Assembly: GCA_963715045.1 (NCBI GenBank)
Contig: CAVQRC010000045.1
Span: 102,073 to 166,072 of the forward strand
Direction: 5' to 3'
From: CAVQRC01 sp963715045
GTDB lineage: Bacteria > Planctomycetota > Planctomycetia > Pirellulales > Lacipirellulaceae
Length of the DNA: 64,000 nucleotides
The stretch's first letter is position 1, and each line of letters begins with the position of its first letter. The position numbers and the translations under genes were made by a program. The notes beneath the pieces are model-generated. The model ran no database searches. It was not told the origin of the DNA and worked only from the letters and a program-made list of their open reading frames with translations. This document shows, piece by piece, positions 42,979 to 52,234 of this stretch.

Positions 42979-45494
42979 TCCTGTGTCTGCTCGCGAAGAA
43001 ACACGATCGGCCTGGTCCGCAGAATCGACAGCGACGCCATCAGGCCCACGCCGACCACGAGGAGCACCGTCGTGGCGACGAGCAGCAGACTCTCCCCGAG
43101 GCGGACCTCGTATGAAATCTCAAACAACCACCCGCAGATGCTGTAGCTCACGACCTGGGCCAGGACTACCGCGATGCCTCCGCTGAGCAGGCCGAGCAGG
43201 GCGTTCTCGAACGCGAACACGCGGAGCACGAACGAACGGCGAGCGCCGAGAACTTTGTAGTATACGGCCTCCCGAGTACGGGCGATGCGGGTCGCATACA
43301 CACTGCTGACAATGATCAGCAGGCCGGCCGCGATGCTGAACGCGGCCAGGACGCGAATTACCAGCGAGAGTTTCCGAGCCACTTCGGCGACGGCCGCGAC
43401 GGCCTTGGTGATGTCGATGACGCTTACGTTCGGAAACCGGGCGACGATGCGGTTTTGAAGTGTACCGATCTTGTCGGGGGGAACGTGCACCGCGGTGAAG
43501 ATTGAATGCGGCGCGGACTCGAGCAGCGCCTGCGGAAATACGAAATAGAAGAATGGAGCCAGCGACTTTTCCGGGCGGGTGCGGATGCTGGTAACGGTCG
43601 CCGTCAGGGGGACGCCCTGAATGCGAAACGTGATCGTGTCGCCGATCTGGAAGGGGTGCAGCTTGAGCACTTCATCGAGGATCGAAACCTGCGGGTCAGG
43701 ACAGTCGGGATCGAATAGAGTTTCGCCGATAAGCATGGCTTCGTTGCGGAGCAGTTGCTCGCGATAGGTCAGGTTGAATTGTCGGGCGAGATTGTCGCCC
43801 CGCCGCTGGCGCTGTGCTTTGCGATCGAGGGGCACCGAGTTGATGCTCACGATGTTGCCGCGGATCACCGGGTAGAAGGTGGGTGGCCGCCGGAGCTGGC
43901 CCGCCGCGGCGGTGGTCACGAACTCGCGAAATGTCTCTCGCTGGTCGGGCTGGATATCGACGAAAATGACGTTCGGTGCGTCGGGTGGATACGAGCGGAC
44001 GAACGCCGCGTCGAGGTTCTGCTCGAGCAGATAGATCGTGAACACGACTGCCAGGGCCGAGGCAAGAGTGATCACCGTCGCCCGGGTCGCATTCCGCGGA
44101 CGGAACAGACCGCGCTGGGCCTGGCGAAGATCGAGGCGACGGATCTTCAGACGGCGAAAAAGCCGCACCGCCAGTTCACTGAAGCCGGCGGCAACGCCGA
44201 CGACTGCGAACGTTCCGCCGAGAAAATACAGGCTCCGCTCCAGGTCTCCCAGCTGCCACAGGATCATCCCGACGGCGAACGCGATCAGCACGAACAGCGT
44301 CGCGTAAAACCCGACGCGACGGGGGATCGGGATGGTGGCTTTGCGAAGAATGAAGCTCGGACGAAGTTCCTCGAGGCGGTCCAGCGGCAAATAGGTGAAC
44401 GCTGCGACGACGACAAAGCTCAACAGCAGGCTCTCGGCCACAATCCGCCACGATAGTTCGAGGGACACGCCGCGGGGGAGAAAGTCGGCCAGGAGAATCG
44501 TGAACACGCGCTGCAGGGCAATGCCGCCGGTGATACCCAGCAAGGTTCCCAGCGTAGCCAGGATCGCAATCACGATCAGGAAGTGCACCGTGACGAAGCG
44601 GTTCGTGGCGCCCAGCGTCTTGAGCACGGCCACCGTGTTGTCCCGCTCGCGGAGCAGGGCGGTCAACGAAGTCTGAATCCCGATCCCGGCGAGGATCAGA
44701 ATGAAGATCGCGACCAGACTCAAAAAGAACAACAGGTCGTCGAAGAACCGCTGCACGCCGGTCCGCGACGTGCGGTAGGTGCGGACGCTTTCCATCTCGG
44801 GATCGGCGGCGCGGCGGAGCTGGTCGGCAATCGGGGCGACCTGACTCGGATCGTTGACTCTCAGCAACGTGCGATACCGCACTCGGCTGCCGGGTCGGAC
44901 CAGGTTCAGCGCCGCGAGATCGTCCGCGGAGACCATGATTCGCGGTCCGAACGCGAAAAAATTGACCGGCCTCACGGGATCGTTTTCGATCACGTCGCTG
45001 ATTTCAAGCGTCGCGTCGCCAAGCTTCACCGCTGCGCCGATCTGGACCGCGAGCCGGTCGAGCACCAACTGCTCGACGACGACCCTCCCGGACGTCAGGA
45101 CACGCGACAGCGGCCGCCCCGAGGCCAGCTCCACCTGGCCGTAAAAGGGATACCCCGTTTCGACGACCTTCAGTTCGACGAGCAGCGAGTTGGTATCGGC
45201 ATCATCGCGGGCAACGGTGAAGAACTGCCGCACCAGCATCTGCTCGACCGCACCTCGCTGCTGGAGGTTCTCGAGCACCGATGTCAATGAAAATGAAAGC
45301 GGCTGCGGACCCGAAATCGTGATATCGGCCGCTTGCAACGTCCGGGCGTCGCCGAGCAGTGTCTGGTTGATGCGGAGCCCCAGATTGTTGAGGCCCACCA
45401 GGGTGACTAACGCCAGGGATACGCAGAGTACAAACACGACCGACTGTTGCCTGGCCGTCATCAATTGGCGGCGGATCAGGTTCCAGTGAATCAT
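42975..45494 (-). CDS. ABC transporter permease of the FtsX/MacB type (YbbP-like)
   Basis: An 839-aa permease with an N-terminal helix (SVVFVLCVSLALVTLVGLNN), a large periplasmic domain and helix groups near residues 255-430 and 690-830. This is the double FtsX-domain layout of YbbP. Its ATG overlaps the ATPase stop, and its stop overlaps the esterase start (ATGA both times). Members of this class are often mechanotransmitters or lipoprotein/lipid extruders and not classic importers. Confidence 0.88.
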   Translation of the reverse strand: MIHWNLIRRQLMTARQQSVVFVLCVSLALVTLVGLNNLGLRINQTLLGDARTLQAADITISGPQPLSFSLTSVLENLQQRGAVEQMLVRQFFTVARDDADTNSLLVELKVVETGYPFYGQVELASGRPLSRVLTSGRVVVEQLVLDRLAVQIGAAVKLGDATLEISDVIENDPVRPVNFFAFGPRIMVSADDLAALNLVRPGSRVRYRTLLRVNDPSQVAPIADQLRRAADPEMESVRTYRTSRTGVQRFFDDLLFFLSLVAIFILILAGIGIQTSLTALLRERDNTVAVLKTLGATNRFVTVHFLIVIAILATLGTLLGITGGIALQRVFTILLADFLPRGVSLELSWRIVAESLLLSFVVVAAFTYLPLDRLEELRPSFILRKATIPIPRRVGFYATLFVLIAFAVGMILWQLGDLERSLYFLGGTFAVVGVAAGFSELAVRLFRRLKIRRLDLRQAQRGLFRPRNATRATVITLASALAVVFTIYLLEQNLDAAFVRSYPPDAPNVIFVDIQPDQRETFREFVTTAAAGQLRRPPTFYPVIRGNIVSINSVPLDRKAQRQRRGDNLARQFNLTYREQLLRNEAMLIGETLFDPDCPDPQVSILDEVLKLHPFQIGDTITFRIQGVPLTATVTSIRTRPEKSLAPFFYFVFPQALLESAPHSIFTAVHVPPDKIGTLQNRIVARFPNVSVIDITKAVAAVAEVARKLSLVIRVLAAFSIAAGLLIIVSSVYATRIARTREAVYYKVLGARRSFVLRVFAFENALLGLLSGGIAVVLAQVVSYSICGWLFEISYEVRLGESLLLVATTVLLVVGVGLMASLSILRTRPIVFLREQTQE

Positions 45495-46198
45495 CGGTTC
45501 AGCGAGACTTCGGCAGTCGGTGGAGCACTCGGATCGGTCACGATGCGACCGTCCTCGAGCGTGATCACGCGATCCGCGCGGGCGGCGATGTCGGGACTGT
45601 GCGTTACCAGGATCAACGTCGCGTCGTGTTCGGAGTGCAGTTGCAACAGCAGGTCGAGAATCGCGTTCCCGTTCTTCGAATCAAGGTTGCCCGTCGGTTC
45701 GTCCGCGAACAGAATCCGCGGCCGATTGATCAGCGCCCGGCAGATCGCCACCCGTTGCTGCTCGCCCCCCGAGAGCTGCGTGGGAAAATTGTTCGCCCGG
45801 TTGGCCAGCCCCACCCGCTCAAGAATCGCCTGGGCGGAGTCCCGCGCGTCGCTGCGGCCAGCGAGCTCCGCAGGGAACATGATGTTCTCCACCGCAGTCA
45901 GCGACGGCACGAGGTGAAAAGACTGGAACACAAAGCCAATCAGCGCGTTGCGGATGGGAGCGAGTTCGTCTTCGGTCTTGTTCGTGATCGCCTCACCGTC
46001 GAGCAAGACCTCGCCGGACGTTGGGTGATCGAGCCCGGACAGCAGACTCAGCAGCGTCGACTTTCCACTCCCGCTGCTCCCCATCACGGCCACGAATTCG
46101 TCACGGCGAACCAGCAGCGATACGTCGTCGACGACGCGGACCGGCCGCTCATCGATCATGTAGATTTTTGTCAGGGATCGCGCTTCCACAGCACCCAT
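45491..46198 (-). CDS. ABC transporter ATP-binding protein (YbbA/LolD-like)
   Basis: A 235-aa ATPase with Walker A VMGSSGSGKSTLLSLLSG, the Q-loop FVFQSFHLVPSLT, signature LSGGEQQRVAICRAL, Walker B RILFADEPTGNLDS and the H-loop LILVTHSPDIA. The DEPTGNLDSKNG sequence places it in the LolD/MacB/YbbA group. The open frame extends far upstream, but the ATG at 46198 gives the normal length. First gene of the ybbA-ybbP-tesA-like operon. Confidence 0.93.
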   Translation of the reverse strand: MGAVEARSLTKIYMIDERPVRVVDDVSLLVRRDEFVAVMGSSGSGKSTLLSLLSGLDHPTSGEVLLDGEAITNKTEDELAPIRNALIGFVFQSFHLVPSLTAVENIMFPAELAGRSDARDSAQAILERVGLANRANNFPTQLSGGEQQRVAICRALINRPRILFADEPTGNLDSKNGNAILDLLLQLHSEHDATLILVTHSPDIAARADRVITLEDGRIVTDPSAPPTAEVSLNR

Positions 46199-46386
46199 TC
46201 GCAATTCTCGAATTCCAAGCACCAAATCCCGGACAAATCCGGCAAGAAAGAAAATGAACAAGAGGTCCAGGAACAGAATACCGCGATGTTGGTCGTTGAG
46301 AATTGGATCTCGCTTGTCATTTGTATTTCTGGGCTTGGTTGATACTGGATCACGGGGACGTCGAGCGTTTGAAACTCTCTCGTTGG

Positions 46387-46416
46387 GGGGCGGGCCCGCT
46401 TCGGGGGCCCCTTTTT
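46387..46416 (+). terminator. GC-rich terminator-like hairpin just before the response regulator
   Basis: GGGGC and CCCG pair with CGGG and GCCCC across a CTT loop, followed by TTTTT. It ends 23 bases before the ATG at 46439, with no plus-strand gene upstream. A leader attenuator or a small RNA end are the possibilities. Confidence 0.45.
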
Positions 46417-46438
46417 CGCCGCAACCTATGACCGTATC

Positions 46439-47848
46439 ATGCCTTACATGTCCACCAAGGCAGTCACTACGGCCACGCCCGGCCCACCGATCAAGGTCCT
46501 GATTGTCGACGACGATCCGGCCCACGCCCAGGCCGTCGCCGACAGTCTCGTCGGACACGGCTACGACTGCCAGATCGCGACCTCGGGCAAGGAGGGCACG
46601 GAGCGGCTCGAAATGGACACCTACGAGGTGATCATCACCGATTTGAGGATGAACGATCTCGATGGGATGGAGATTCTCGCCAAGGCGAACGAGGTCTTGC
46701 CGGACGCCGAGGTGATCGTCGTGACCGGGCACGGAACGGTCCAGTCGGCCGTGCAGGCAATGCAGGATGGGGCGTTCAACTATCTGCTCAAACCGCTCGA
46801 CCTGAAGCAGCTGCGCACGGTGATTCAGAAAGCGACTGCCAGGCTTCACCTTCGGCGGGCGAATGCCGAGTTGCTGCGTCGGCTGGACGAAAAATTCGGC
46901 TTCGAGGGTGTGATCGGCAACAGCCCGCAGATGCACGCCATCATCGATCGGCTGCGACGGATTGCTCCCACCGATGCGACCGTCCTGATCCAAGGCGACA
47001 ACGGGACCGGAAAAGAACTGGTCGCCAAGGCCATCCATCAAAACAGCCCTCGCAAAGAACGCAACTTCGTCGGGCTCAACTGCGCGGCGCTCAGTGAGAA
47101 TATTCTCGAAAGCGAATTGTTCGGCCATGTGCGAGGTGCCTTCACGGACGCGTCCGGAGACCGGATGGGACGCTTCGAGTACGCCGACGGAGGCTCGCTC
47201 TTTCTCGATGAACTCGGCGACATGCCGATGCAGACCCAGATCAAACTCCTCCGGGTTTTGGAAAGCGGCGAAATCCATCGGGTCGGATCGAACGAGCCGA
47301 TCAAAGTCGATGTCCGCGTGATCTCGGCCACGCATCGCGATCTCGAAGAGGCGATCGCCGCCGGGACCTTCCGTCAGGATCTCTATCATCGACTGAAAGT
47401 CGTCACGATCTCGCTGCCGCGACTCGTCGATCGCGTCCAGGACATCCCCTTGTTTATCGAACACTTCATGAAAATGCTCGCCCGGCAGCACCAGAGAAAA
47501 ATCAAGGGCATGTCGACCGCTGCCCGCCGGCGGCTGATGACGCACGATTGGCCTGGGAACGTGCGGGAACTCAAGAACGTGGTCGAGAGCATGGTCGTGG
47601 TTGACGAAGATGAGGTCCTCGATCTGGACGATCTGCCATTGGAGATGGCCCCGGCCGGCGATCGCATCGACGCCGGCGAGGTCCGCGGCCTGGATGACCT
47701 GGTCGGCAAGCCACTGGCGGAGATCGAGCGGCTGTTCGTAACCGAAACGCTCAAATTGACCGCCGGGAACCGCGAAGAAGCGGCGAAACTGCTCGGAATT
47801 GGCGAGCGGACGCTGTACCGCAAGATCAAAGAGTACGGATTGAATTGA
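46439..47848 (+). CDS. Sigma54-dependent response regulator (NtrC family)
   Basis: A 469-aa regulator with a receiver domain (VLIVDDDPAHAQAV, phospho-Asp in YEVIITDLRMNDLDG). The AAA+ domain has Walker A QGDNGTGKELVAKAIH and Walker B GGSLFLDELGDMP. A Fis-type helix-turn-helix forms the end (NREEAAKLLGIGERTLYRKI). The sigma54-contact loop reads GAFTDA where the consensus is GAFTGA. An ATG at 46448 is an alternative start. The stop overlaps the mutL start (TGATG), so the two may be coupled. A possible kinase partner is at 40622. Confidence 0.92.
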   Translation: MPYMSTKAVTTATPGPPIKVLIVDDDPAHAQAVADSLVGHGYDCQIATSGKEGTERLEMDTYEVIITDLRMNDLDGMEILAKANEVLPDAEVIVVTGHGTVQSAVQAMQDGAFNYLLKPLDLKQLRTVIQKATARLHLRRANAELLRRLDEKFGFEGVIGNSPQMHAIIDRLRRIAPTDATVLIQGDNGTGKELVAKAIHQNSPRKERNFVGLNCAALSENILESELFGHVRGAFTDASGDRMGRFEYADGGSLFLDELGDMPMQTQIKLLRVLESGEIHRVGSNEPIKVDVRVISATHRDLEEAIAAGTFRQDLYHRLKVVTISLPRLVDRVQDIPLFIEHFMKMLARQHQRKIKGMSTAARRRLMTHDWPGNVRELKNVVESMVVVDEDEVLDLDDLPLEMAPAGDRIDAGEVRGLDDLVGKPLAEIERLFVTETLKLTAGNREEAAKLLGIGERTLYRKIKEYGLN

Positions 47849-49926
47849 TGGCGAACATCGTCCAGTTACCGCCAGGCGTGGTCAACAAGATCGCGGCCGG
47901 GGAGGTCATCGAACGACCGGCGAGTGTCGTCAAGGAACTCCTTGAAAACTCGATTGACGCGGGTGCCACGCGCATCGACATCACGATCGAGAAAGGAGGA
48001 CTCGAGGCGATTCGCGTGGCCGACAACGGCTCTGGAATCGAACCCGACCAACTTCCGCTCGCGATCGCCTGTCACGCGACGAGCAAGATTCGCACGGCCG
48101 AAGATCTGTTCCACGTCGGGACGCTCGGGTTCCGCGGCGAAGCCCTGGCCTCGATCGCTGAAGTCAGCCGGTTCTCGCTGAAGAGCCGGACCGCCGAGCA
48201 GCCGGGTGGGTTTCAGATCGAAGTCCTGGGCGGCGAACCGGGCGATCCCGAACCGGTCGGGTGTCCGGTCGGAACAACGATCGAGGTGCGTGACCTGTTC
48301 TTCAACATTCCGGTCCGCCGGAAGTTCCTGCGAACGACTCAGACCGAGATGGGGCACGTCAGCGAAGCGTTCACGCGGGTTGCCCTGGCGTATCCCGAAG
48401 TGCATTTCGTGCTGCGGCACCGTCATCGGACGCTTCATGATCTGGCCCCTACGACGGATCTGCGAGAACGGATCGCCCGCTTTTTCGGCGGCGATCTGGC
48501 CGACGGCCTGATCGAGATCGAGAGCGAAGACGAGGGCATTCGCATCGCGGGCTACGTCGCTGCCCCGGATCACAGTCGGGCGAATAATCGGATGCAGTAC
48601 CTGCTGCTCAACGGCCGAGCCATTCGTGATCGATCGTTGCAACATGCGTTGGGCGAAGCGTATCGCGGCCTGTTGCTTTCGGGCCGGTATCCGATCTGCT
48701 TTTTGCGGCTCGAGCTACCGGCCGAACTCGTCGACGTGAATGTGCATCCCACGAAGCACGAGGTGCGTTTCCAGGATTCGGGGGGGGTGTACAGCCAATT
48801 GCTGCGGACACTGCGTATGAAGTTCCTGACGACCGACCTCACGTCGCGAGGTCGGCTGTCCGGCGCGGAGTTGGCCGGTACGGCCGCGTCCAGTTCGGAC
48901 GAGGGTTCGCCGAGTGCGTTGGTGGCGTGGGCGAAGGGAGAGCTCGAAGCGCGGAAGGCAGCCGCAGGATGGAACCAGCAAGAGATCCAGCCGACCGGTT
49001 CGGAAGCCTCATCTTCGGCGGCGATCCCGCCCTACCGCCCGCCCGGGAGCAGTCCGTATCCGACACGACCCGTCGAGCCCCACACGCCGGGAAGCCGGCT
49101 GCCGCCGCTGACGCTCAATCGGATCGATCCTCCCGCTGGCGAACGGCCCGCCGCCCGCGTCGATGCACCCGCCTGGGAACCGAGCCCCGCCGCGGCAACG
49201 ACCCGGTCCGCCGTGACGGGCCAATCCACGCCGCCGCTGGGAGCTCCCGACGACACCGAACCGGAAACCGGCGAACCGGAACCAGGCGATCCGAATCTGC
49301 CTGAGGCTGCCGCCGGACCCTCCGCCTTCGGCCTGGCGGATCACGACGCCGGGCCGCCGCCACGGGCGCTGCAAGTCCATAACCGGTATCTGGTTGCCGA
49401 AACTGCCGAAGGCCTCGAGGTCATCGATCAACACGCGCTCCACGAGCGGATTCTGTACGAGCAGCTCCGCGACCGTGTGCTCGCCGGCGCGGTCGAGACT
49501 CAGCGACTGCTCGTACCCGAACCGGTCGATCTGAGTGCCACCGAAGCGGCCGCCGTGGGCGAACACCGGGAACTTCTGCGGCAATTGGGTCTCGCGGTCG
49601 ATCCGTTCGGAGGAGACACGGTGCTGATCGTCGGTTATCCGGCGATGCTTTCGGCGACCTCGCCGGCCGAGATCCTGCGCGAAATCGTCGATCAACTGCT
49701 CGATGACGCGAAACCTCCCCACCGCCGTGATCTCCTCGACGACATGCTCCATATGATCGCCTGCAAAGCGGCCGTCAAATTCGGCGATCGCCTGACCGAC
49801 GACGAAGTGACCGCGCTGCTCCGGCAGCGGCACCTCGCCCGCGACCACCATCATTGCCCCCACGGTCGGCCAACGGCCCTCGTGCTCACCCGCCAGGACC
49901 TCGATCGCCAGTTCAAGCGGGTGTGA
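47848..49926 (+). CDS. mutL: DNA mismatch repair protein MutL (endonuclease type)
   Basis: The 692-aa protein has the GHKL ATPase N-terminus: GEVIERPASVVKELLENSID, VADNGSGIE, ACHATSKI and LGFRGEALASI. A Pro/Ala-rich linker (about residues 330-500) follows. The C-terminal dimerisation domain carries the endonuclease motif DQHALHERILYE, plus HMIACKAAVKFGD and CPHGRPTALVL. This is the nicking MutL of bacteria lacking MutH. The downstream gap to aroDE (215 bases) shows nothing. Confidence 0.95.
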   Translation: MANIVQLPPGVVNKIAAGEVIERPASVVKELLENSIDAGATRIDITIEKGGLEAIRVADNGSGIEPDQLPLAIACHATSKIRTAEDLFHVGTLGFRGEALASIAEVSRFSLKSRTAEQPGGFQIEVLGGEPGDPEPVGCPVGTTIEVRDLFFNIPVRRKFLRTTQTEMGHVSEAFTRVALAYPEVHFVLRHRHRTLHDLAPTTDLRERIARFFGGDLADGLIEIESEDEGIRIAGYVAAPDHSRANNRMQYLLLNGRAIRDRSLQHALGEAYRGLLLSGRYPICFLRLELPAELVDVNVHPTKHEVRFQDSGGVYSQLLRTLRMKFLTTDLTSRGRLSGAELAGTAASSSDEGSPSALVAWAKGELEARKAAAGWNQQEIQPTGSEASSSAAIPPYRPPGSSPYPTRPVEPHTPGSRLPPLTLNRIDPPAGERPAARVDAPAWEPSPAAATTRSAVTGQSTPPLGAPDDTEPETGEPEPGDPNLPEAAAGPSAFGLADHDAGPPPRALQVHNRYLVAETAEGLEVIDQHALHERILYEQLRDRVLAGAVETQRLLVPEPVDLSATEAAAVGEHRELLRQLGLAVDPFGGDTVLIVGYPAMLSATSPAEILREIVDQLLDDAKPPHRRDLLDDMLHMIACKAAVKFGDRLTDDEVTALLRQRHLARDHHHCPHGRPTALVLTRQDLDRQFKRV

Positions 49927-50141
49927 AGGCAAATCGGGTCGCGTTTGAACGTGGCGTACCCGCTGACCAGAATGGACCCCACCCCTCGAAAAGGTCTTCA
50001 CGAAAACTGTTCCAACCGCGAGACTTCCCCGCGAGTCCTCCCCAAGAGGCCGCCTGACGACTCATCTGAAATCTCGCATTCGCGATTGGATCCGCGTACT
50101 GTCACCGCATTTCACTCACTGAGACTCCCACCGGCAGCCCC

Positions 50142-51629
50142 ATGATCTGCGTCAGTATCGGCCGCGGTCGTCACCGCCACATGATCGCCGAACACAAACA
50201 TCTCGTCGAACAGGGCGCCAAGCTTGTCGAGTTGCGGTTGGACTACCTCACCACCCGCGTCAATCTCGCCAGGTTGCTGCGAAATAAACCGTGCCCCGTC
50301 ATCGCCACCTGCCGCCGCGCACGCGACGGTGGCAAATACGAGGGGCTCGAGGAAAATCGCCTGATGTTGCTCCGCTCGGCCATCGCCGAGGGCGTCGACT
50401 ACGTCGATCTCGAAGAAGACGTCGCGGCCTCGATTCCGCCTTACGGAAGTACCAAGCGGATCATCAGCTATCACAACTTCCGCAATACGCCGGATGATCT
50501 CCGCGATCTGCACAACCAGATGTCCGCCTTGAACGCTGATATCGTCAAGATCGCGACGATGGCCAATCACCCGCACGACAATCTCCGGATGCTCGAAATG
50601 ATCCAGGAGAGCGAGAAGCCGACCGTCGGCATGTGCATGGGAGATATCGGAACTCCCTCGCGAATTCTGGCTGGCCGGTTCGGAGCGCCGTTTACCTACG
50701 CCACCTTCCACCACGAGCGGTCACTCGCTCCGGGGCAGCTCAGCTACCAGCAGATGAGCAGCGTCTATCACTACGATCAGATCAATGCCGATACGGCGGT
50801 GTACGGGGTGATCGCCGATCCGGTCGGACACAGCTTGAGCCCCGTCATTCACAACGCGGCCTTCCGGGCTCTCGGAATCAACTCGGTGTATCTTCCCTTT
50901 CGGGTCCCGAGCGAAGCACTCGATCAGTTTATCGAGGATGTGCCGCGACTCGGCATTCGCGGGTTGAGCGTGACGATTCCGCACAAGGAGGCGCTGGCCC
51001 GGTTCTTGACCAAGGTCGACCCGGCCGTGAAGGGAATCGCGGCCGTGAACACGGTGTTGTTCAATCATCCGGAGCTCATCGGTTACAACACGGATTACAA
51101 AGCGGCCATGGATTGCCTCGAGGGGGCGATGGGCATCGTCGGCGCGAATCCGAGTCCGTTGCGTTCTCGGCGGGTACTGGTGCTGGGTGCGGGGGGAGTC
51201 GCCCGGGCGATCATGTACGGTCTCGAGCGACGCGGCGCGGTGGCCCTGATTTCCAACCGCACCAAGTCACGAGCGGACGATCTCGCGAGTACCTTCGGAG
51301 GCAAGGCGATCGAATGGGAGAATCGTCACCGGCTCGACCCGCACGTGATCGTCAATTGCACGCCGGTCGGCATGCACCCCAATGTCGACGAGTCGCCGTT
51401 CAAACGGCAGCACCTCAAGCCGACCACGATCGTGTTCGATACGGTCTACAATCCGGAAACCACGTTGCTGATCAAGGATGCTCGCAACCAGGGTTGCAAG
51501 ACGATTACGGGTGTGGAGATGTTCATCCGTCAGGCCGCGTTGCAGTTCTTTCTGTTTACCGGCAAAGAGGCGCCGACGGACGTGATGCGGGCAGAGCTGA
51601 AACGGGCGATCGGGCCGATTCGGGCCTGA
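50142..51629 (+). CDS. aroDE: Fused 3-dehydroquinate dehydratase (type I) and shikimate dehydrogenase
   Basis: A bifunctional 495-aa shikimate-pathway enzyme. Residues 1-220 form the AroD barrel: KLVELRLDYL, IISYHNFRNT (His), ADIVKIATMA (Schiff-base Lys) and GDIGTPSRILAGRFGAPFTY. Residues 225-495 form AroE: GHSLSPVIHNAAFRALG, GLSVTIPHKEALARF (catalytic Lys), GYNTDYKAAMDCLEG (Asp), VLGAGGVARAIMYGLE and VNCTPVGMHPN. This fusion channels two consecutive steps; the best-known AroD-AroE fusions are from plants and some bacteria. aroK starts 27 bases downstream. Confidence 0.95.
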   Translation: MICVSIGRGRHRHMIAEHKHLVEQGAKLVELRLDYLTTRVNLARLLRNKPCPVIATCRRARDGGKYEGLEENRLMLLRSAIAEGVDYVDLEEDVAASIPPYGSTKRIISYHNFRNTPDDLRDLHNQMSALNADIVKIATMANHPHDNLRMLEMIQESEKPTVGMCMGDIGTPSRILAGRFGAPFTYATFHHERSLAPGQLSYQQMSSVYHYDQINADTAVYGVIADPVGHSLSPVIHNAAFRALGINSVYLPFRVPSEALDQFIEDVPRLGIRGLSVTIPHKEALARFLTKVDPAVKGIAAVNTVLFNHPELIGYNTDYKAAMDCLEGAMGIVGANPSPLRSRRVLVLGAGGVARAIMYGLERRGAVALISNRTKSRADDLASTFGGKAIEWENRHRLDPHVIVNCTPVGMHPNVDESPFKRQHLKPTTIVFDTVYNPETTLLIKDARNQGCKTITGVEMFIRQAALQFFLFTGKEAPTDVMRAELKRAIGPIRA

Positions 51630-51656
51630 ATCGCAGCCCCGGGCGAAGGAGTATGC

Positions 51657-52196
51657 GTGCCGCTGCCTGAAAGGATTTTCCTGATTGGTTTTCGGGCGAC
51701 CGGCAAGACGACCGTTGCCAGGTTACTCGCCGAACGCCGCGGGCTGGCGTGGCTGGATGCCGACGTGGTCCTCGAGCACCGCACCGGCAAGACGATCGCC
51801 GAGATCTTTGCCGAGAGCGGCGAGGAAGCGTTTCGCGACCTCGAACAGCAGATCGTCGCCGAGCTTTGCGACCTCGACCGAGTCGTCGTCGCCCTCGGTG
51901 GCGGTGCGGTCCTCCGCCCGGCGAACCGCGCGGCGATTGCCGGCAGCGGCAGCCCGGTTGTCTGGCTTCGGGCCTCGGCCGAGACCATCCACGCCCGGAT
52001 GCAGGTCGATCCGACCACGACGCACAGACGCCCTAACCTGACTAATCGGGCCCCGCGGGACGAGATCCAGACGCTGTTGGCTGACCGCGAGGGCTTCTAC
52101 CGGCAGTGTGCTACGCTTGTGGTCGATACCGAACAGAAGCGTCCCGCGGAAATCGCGGACGAGATTCTCCAGCACTTGCCCGGGCCGCCCGCCTGA
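51657..52196 (+). CDS. aroK: Shikimate kinase
   Basis: AroK phosphorylates shikimate with ATP. The 179-aa product has the P-loop LIGFRATGKTTVARLLAERR, the shikimate-binding Asp in LDADVVLEHRTGKTIAEIF, the GEEAFRDLEQQ motif and VVVALGGGAVLRP. The start is a GTG with AAGGAG 7 bases upstream. It forms a pair with aroDE. Confidence 0.94.
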   Translation: MPLPERIFLIGFRATGKTTVARLLAERRGLAWLDADVVLEHRTGKTIAEIFAESGEEAFRDLEQQIVAELCDLDRVVVALGGGAVLRPANRAAIAGSGSPVVWLRASAETIHARMQVDPTTTHRRPNLTNRAPRDEIQTLLADREGFYRQCATLVVDTEQKRPAEIADEILQHLPGPPA

Positions 52197-52234
52197 TTAC
52201 CGCCACGGCCCTGCTTGACGGCACCGATTGCTCT

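Noticed and set aside
45491..47545. 684-residue minus-strand ORF
   Set aside because: Only the last 235 codons (the ABC ATPase) are protein-like. The upstream part is antisense to the response regulator.
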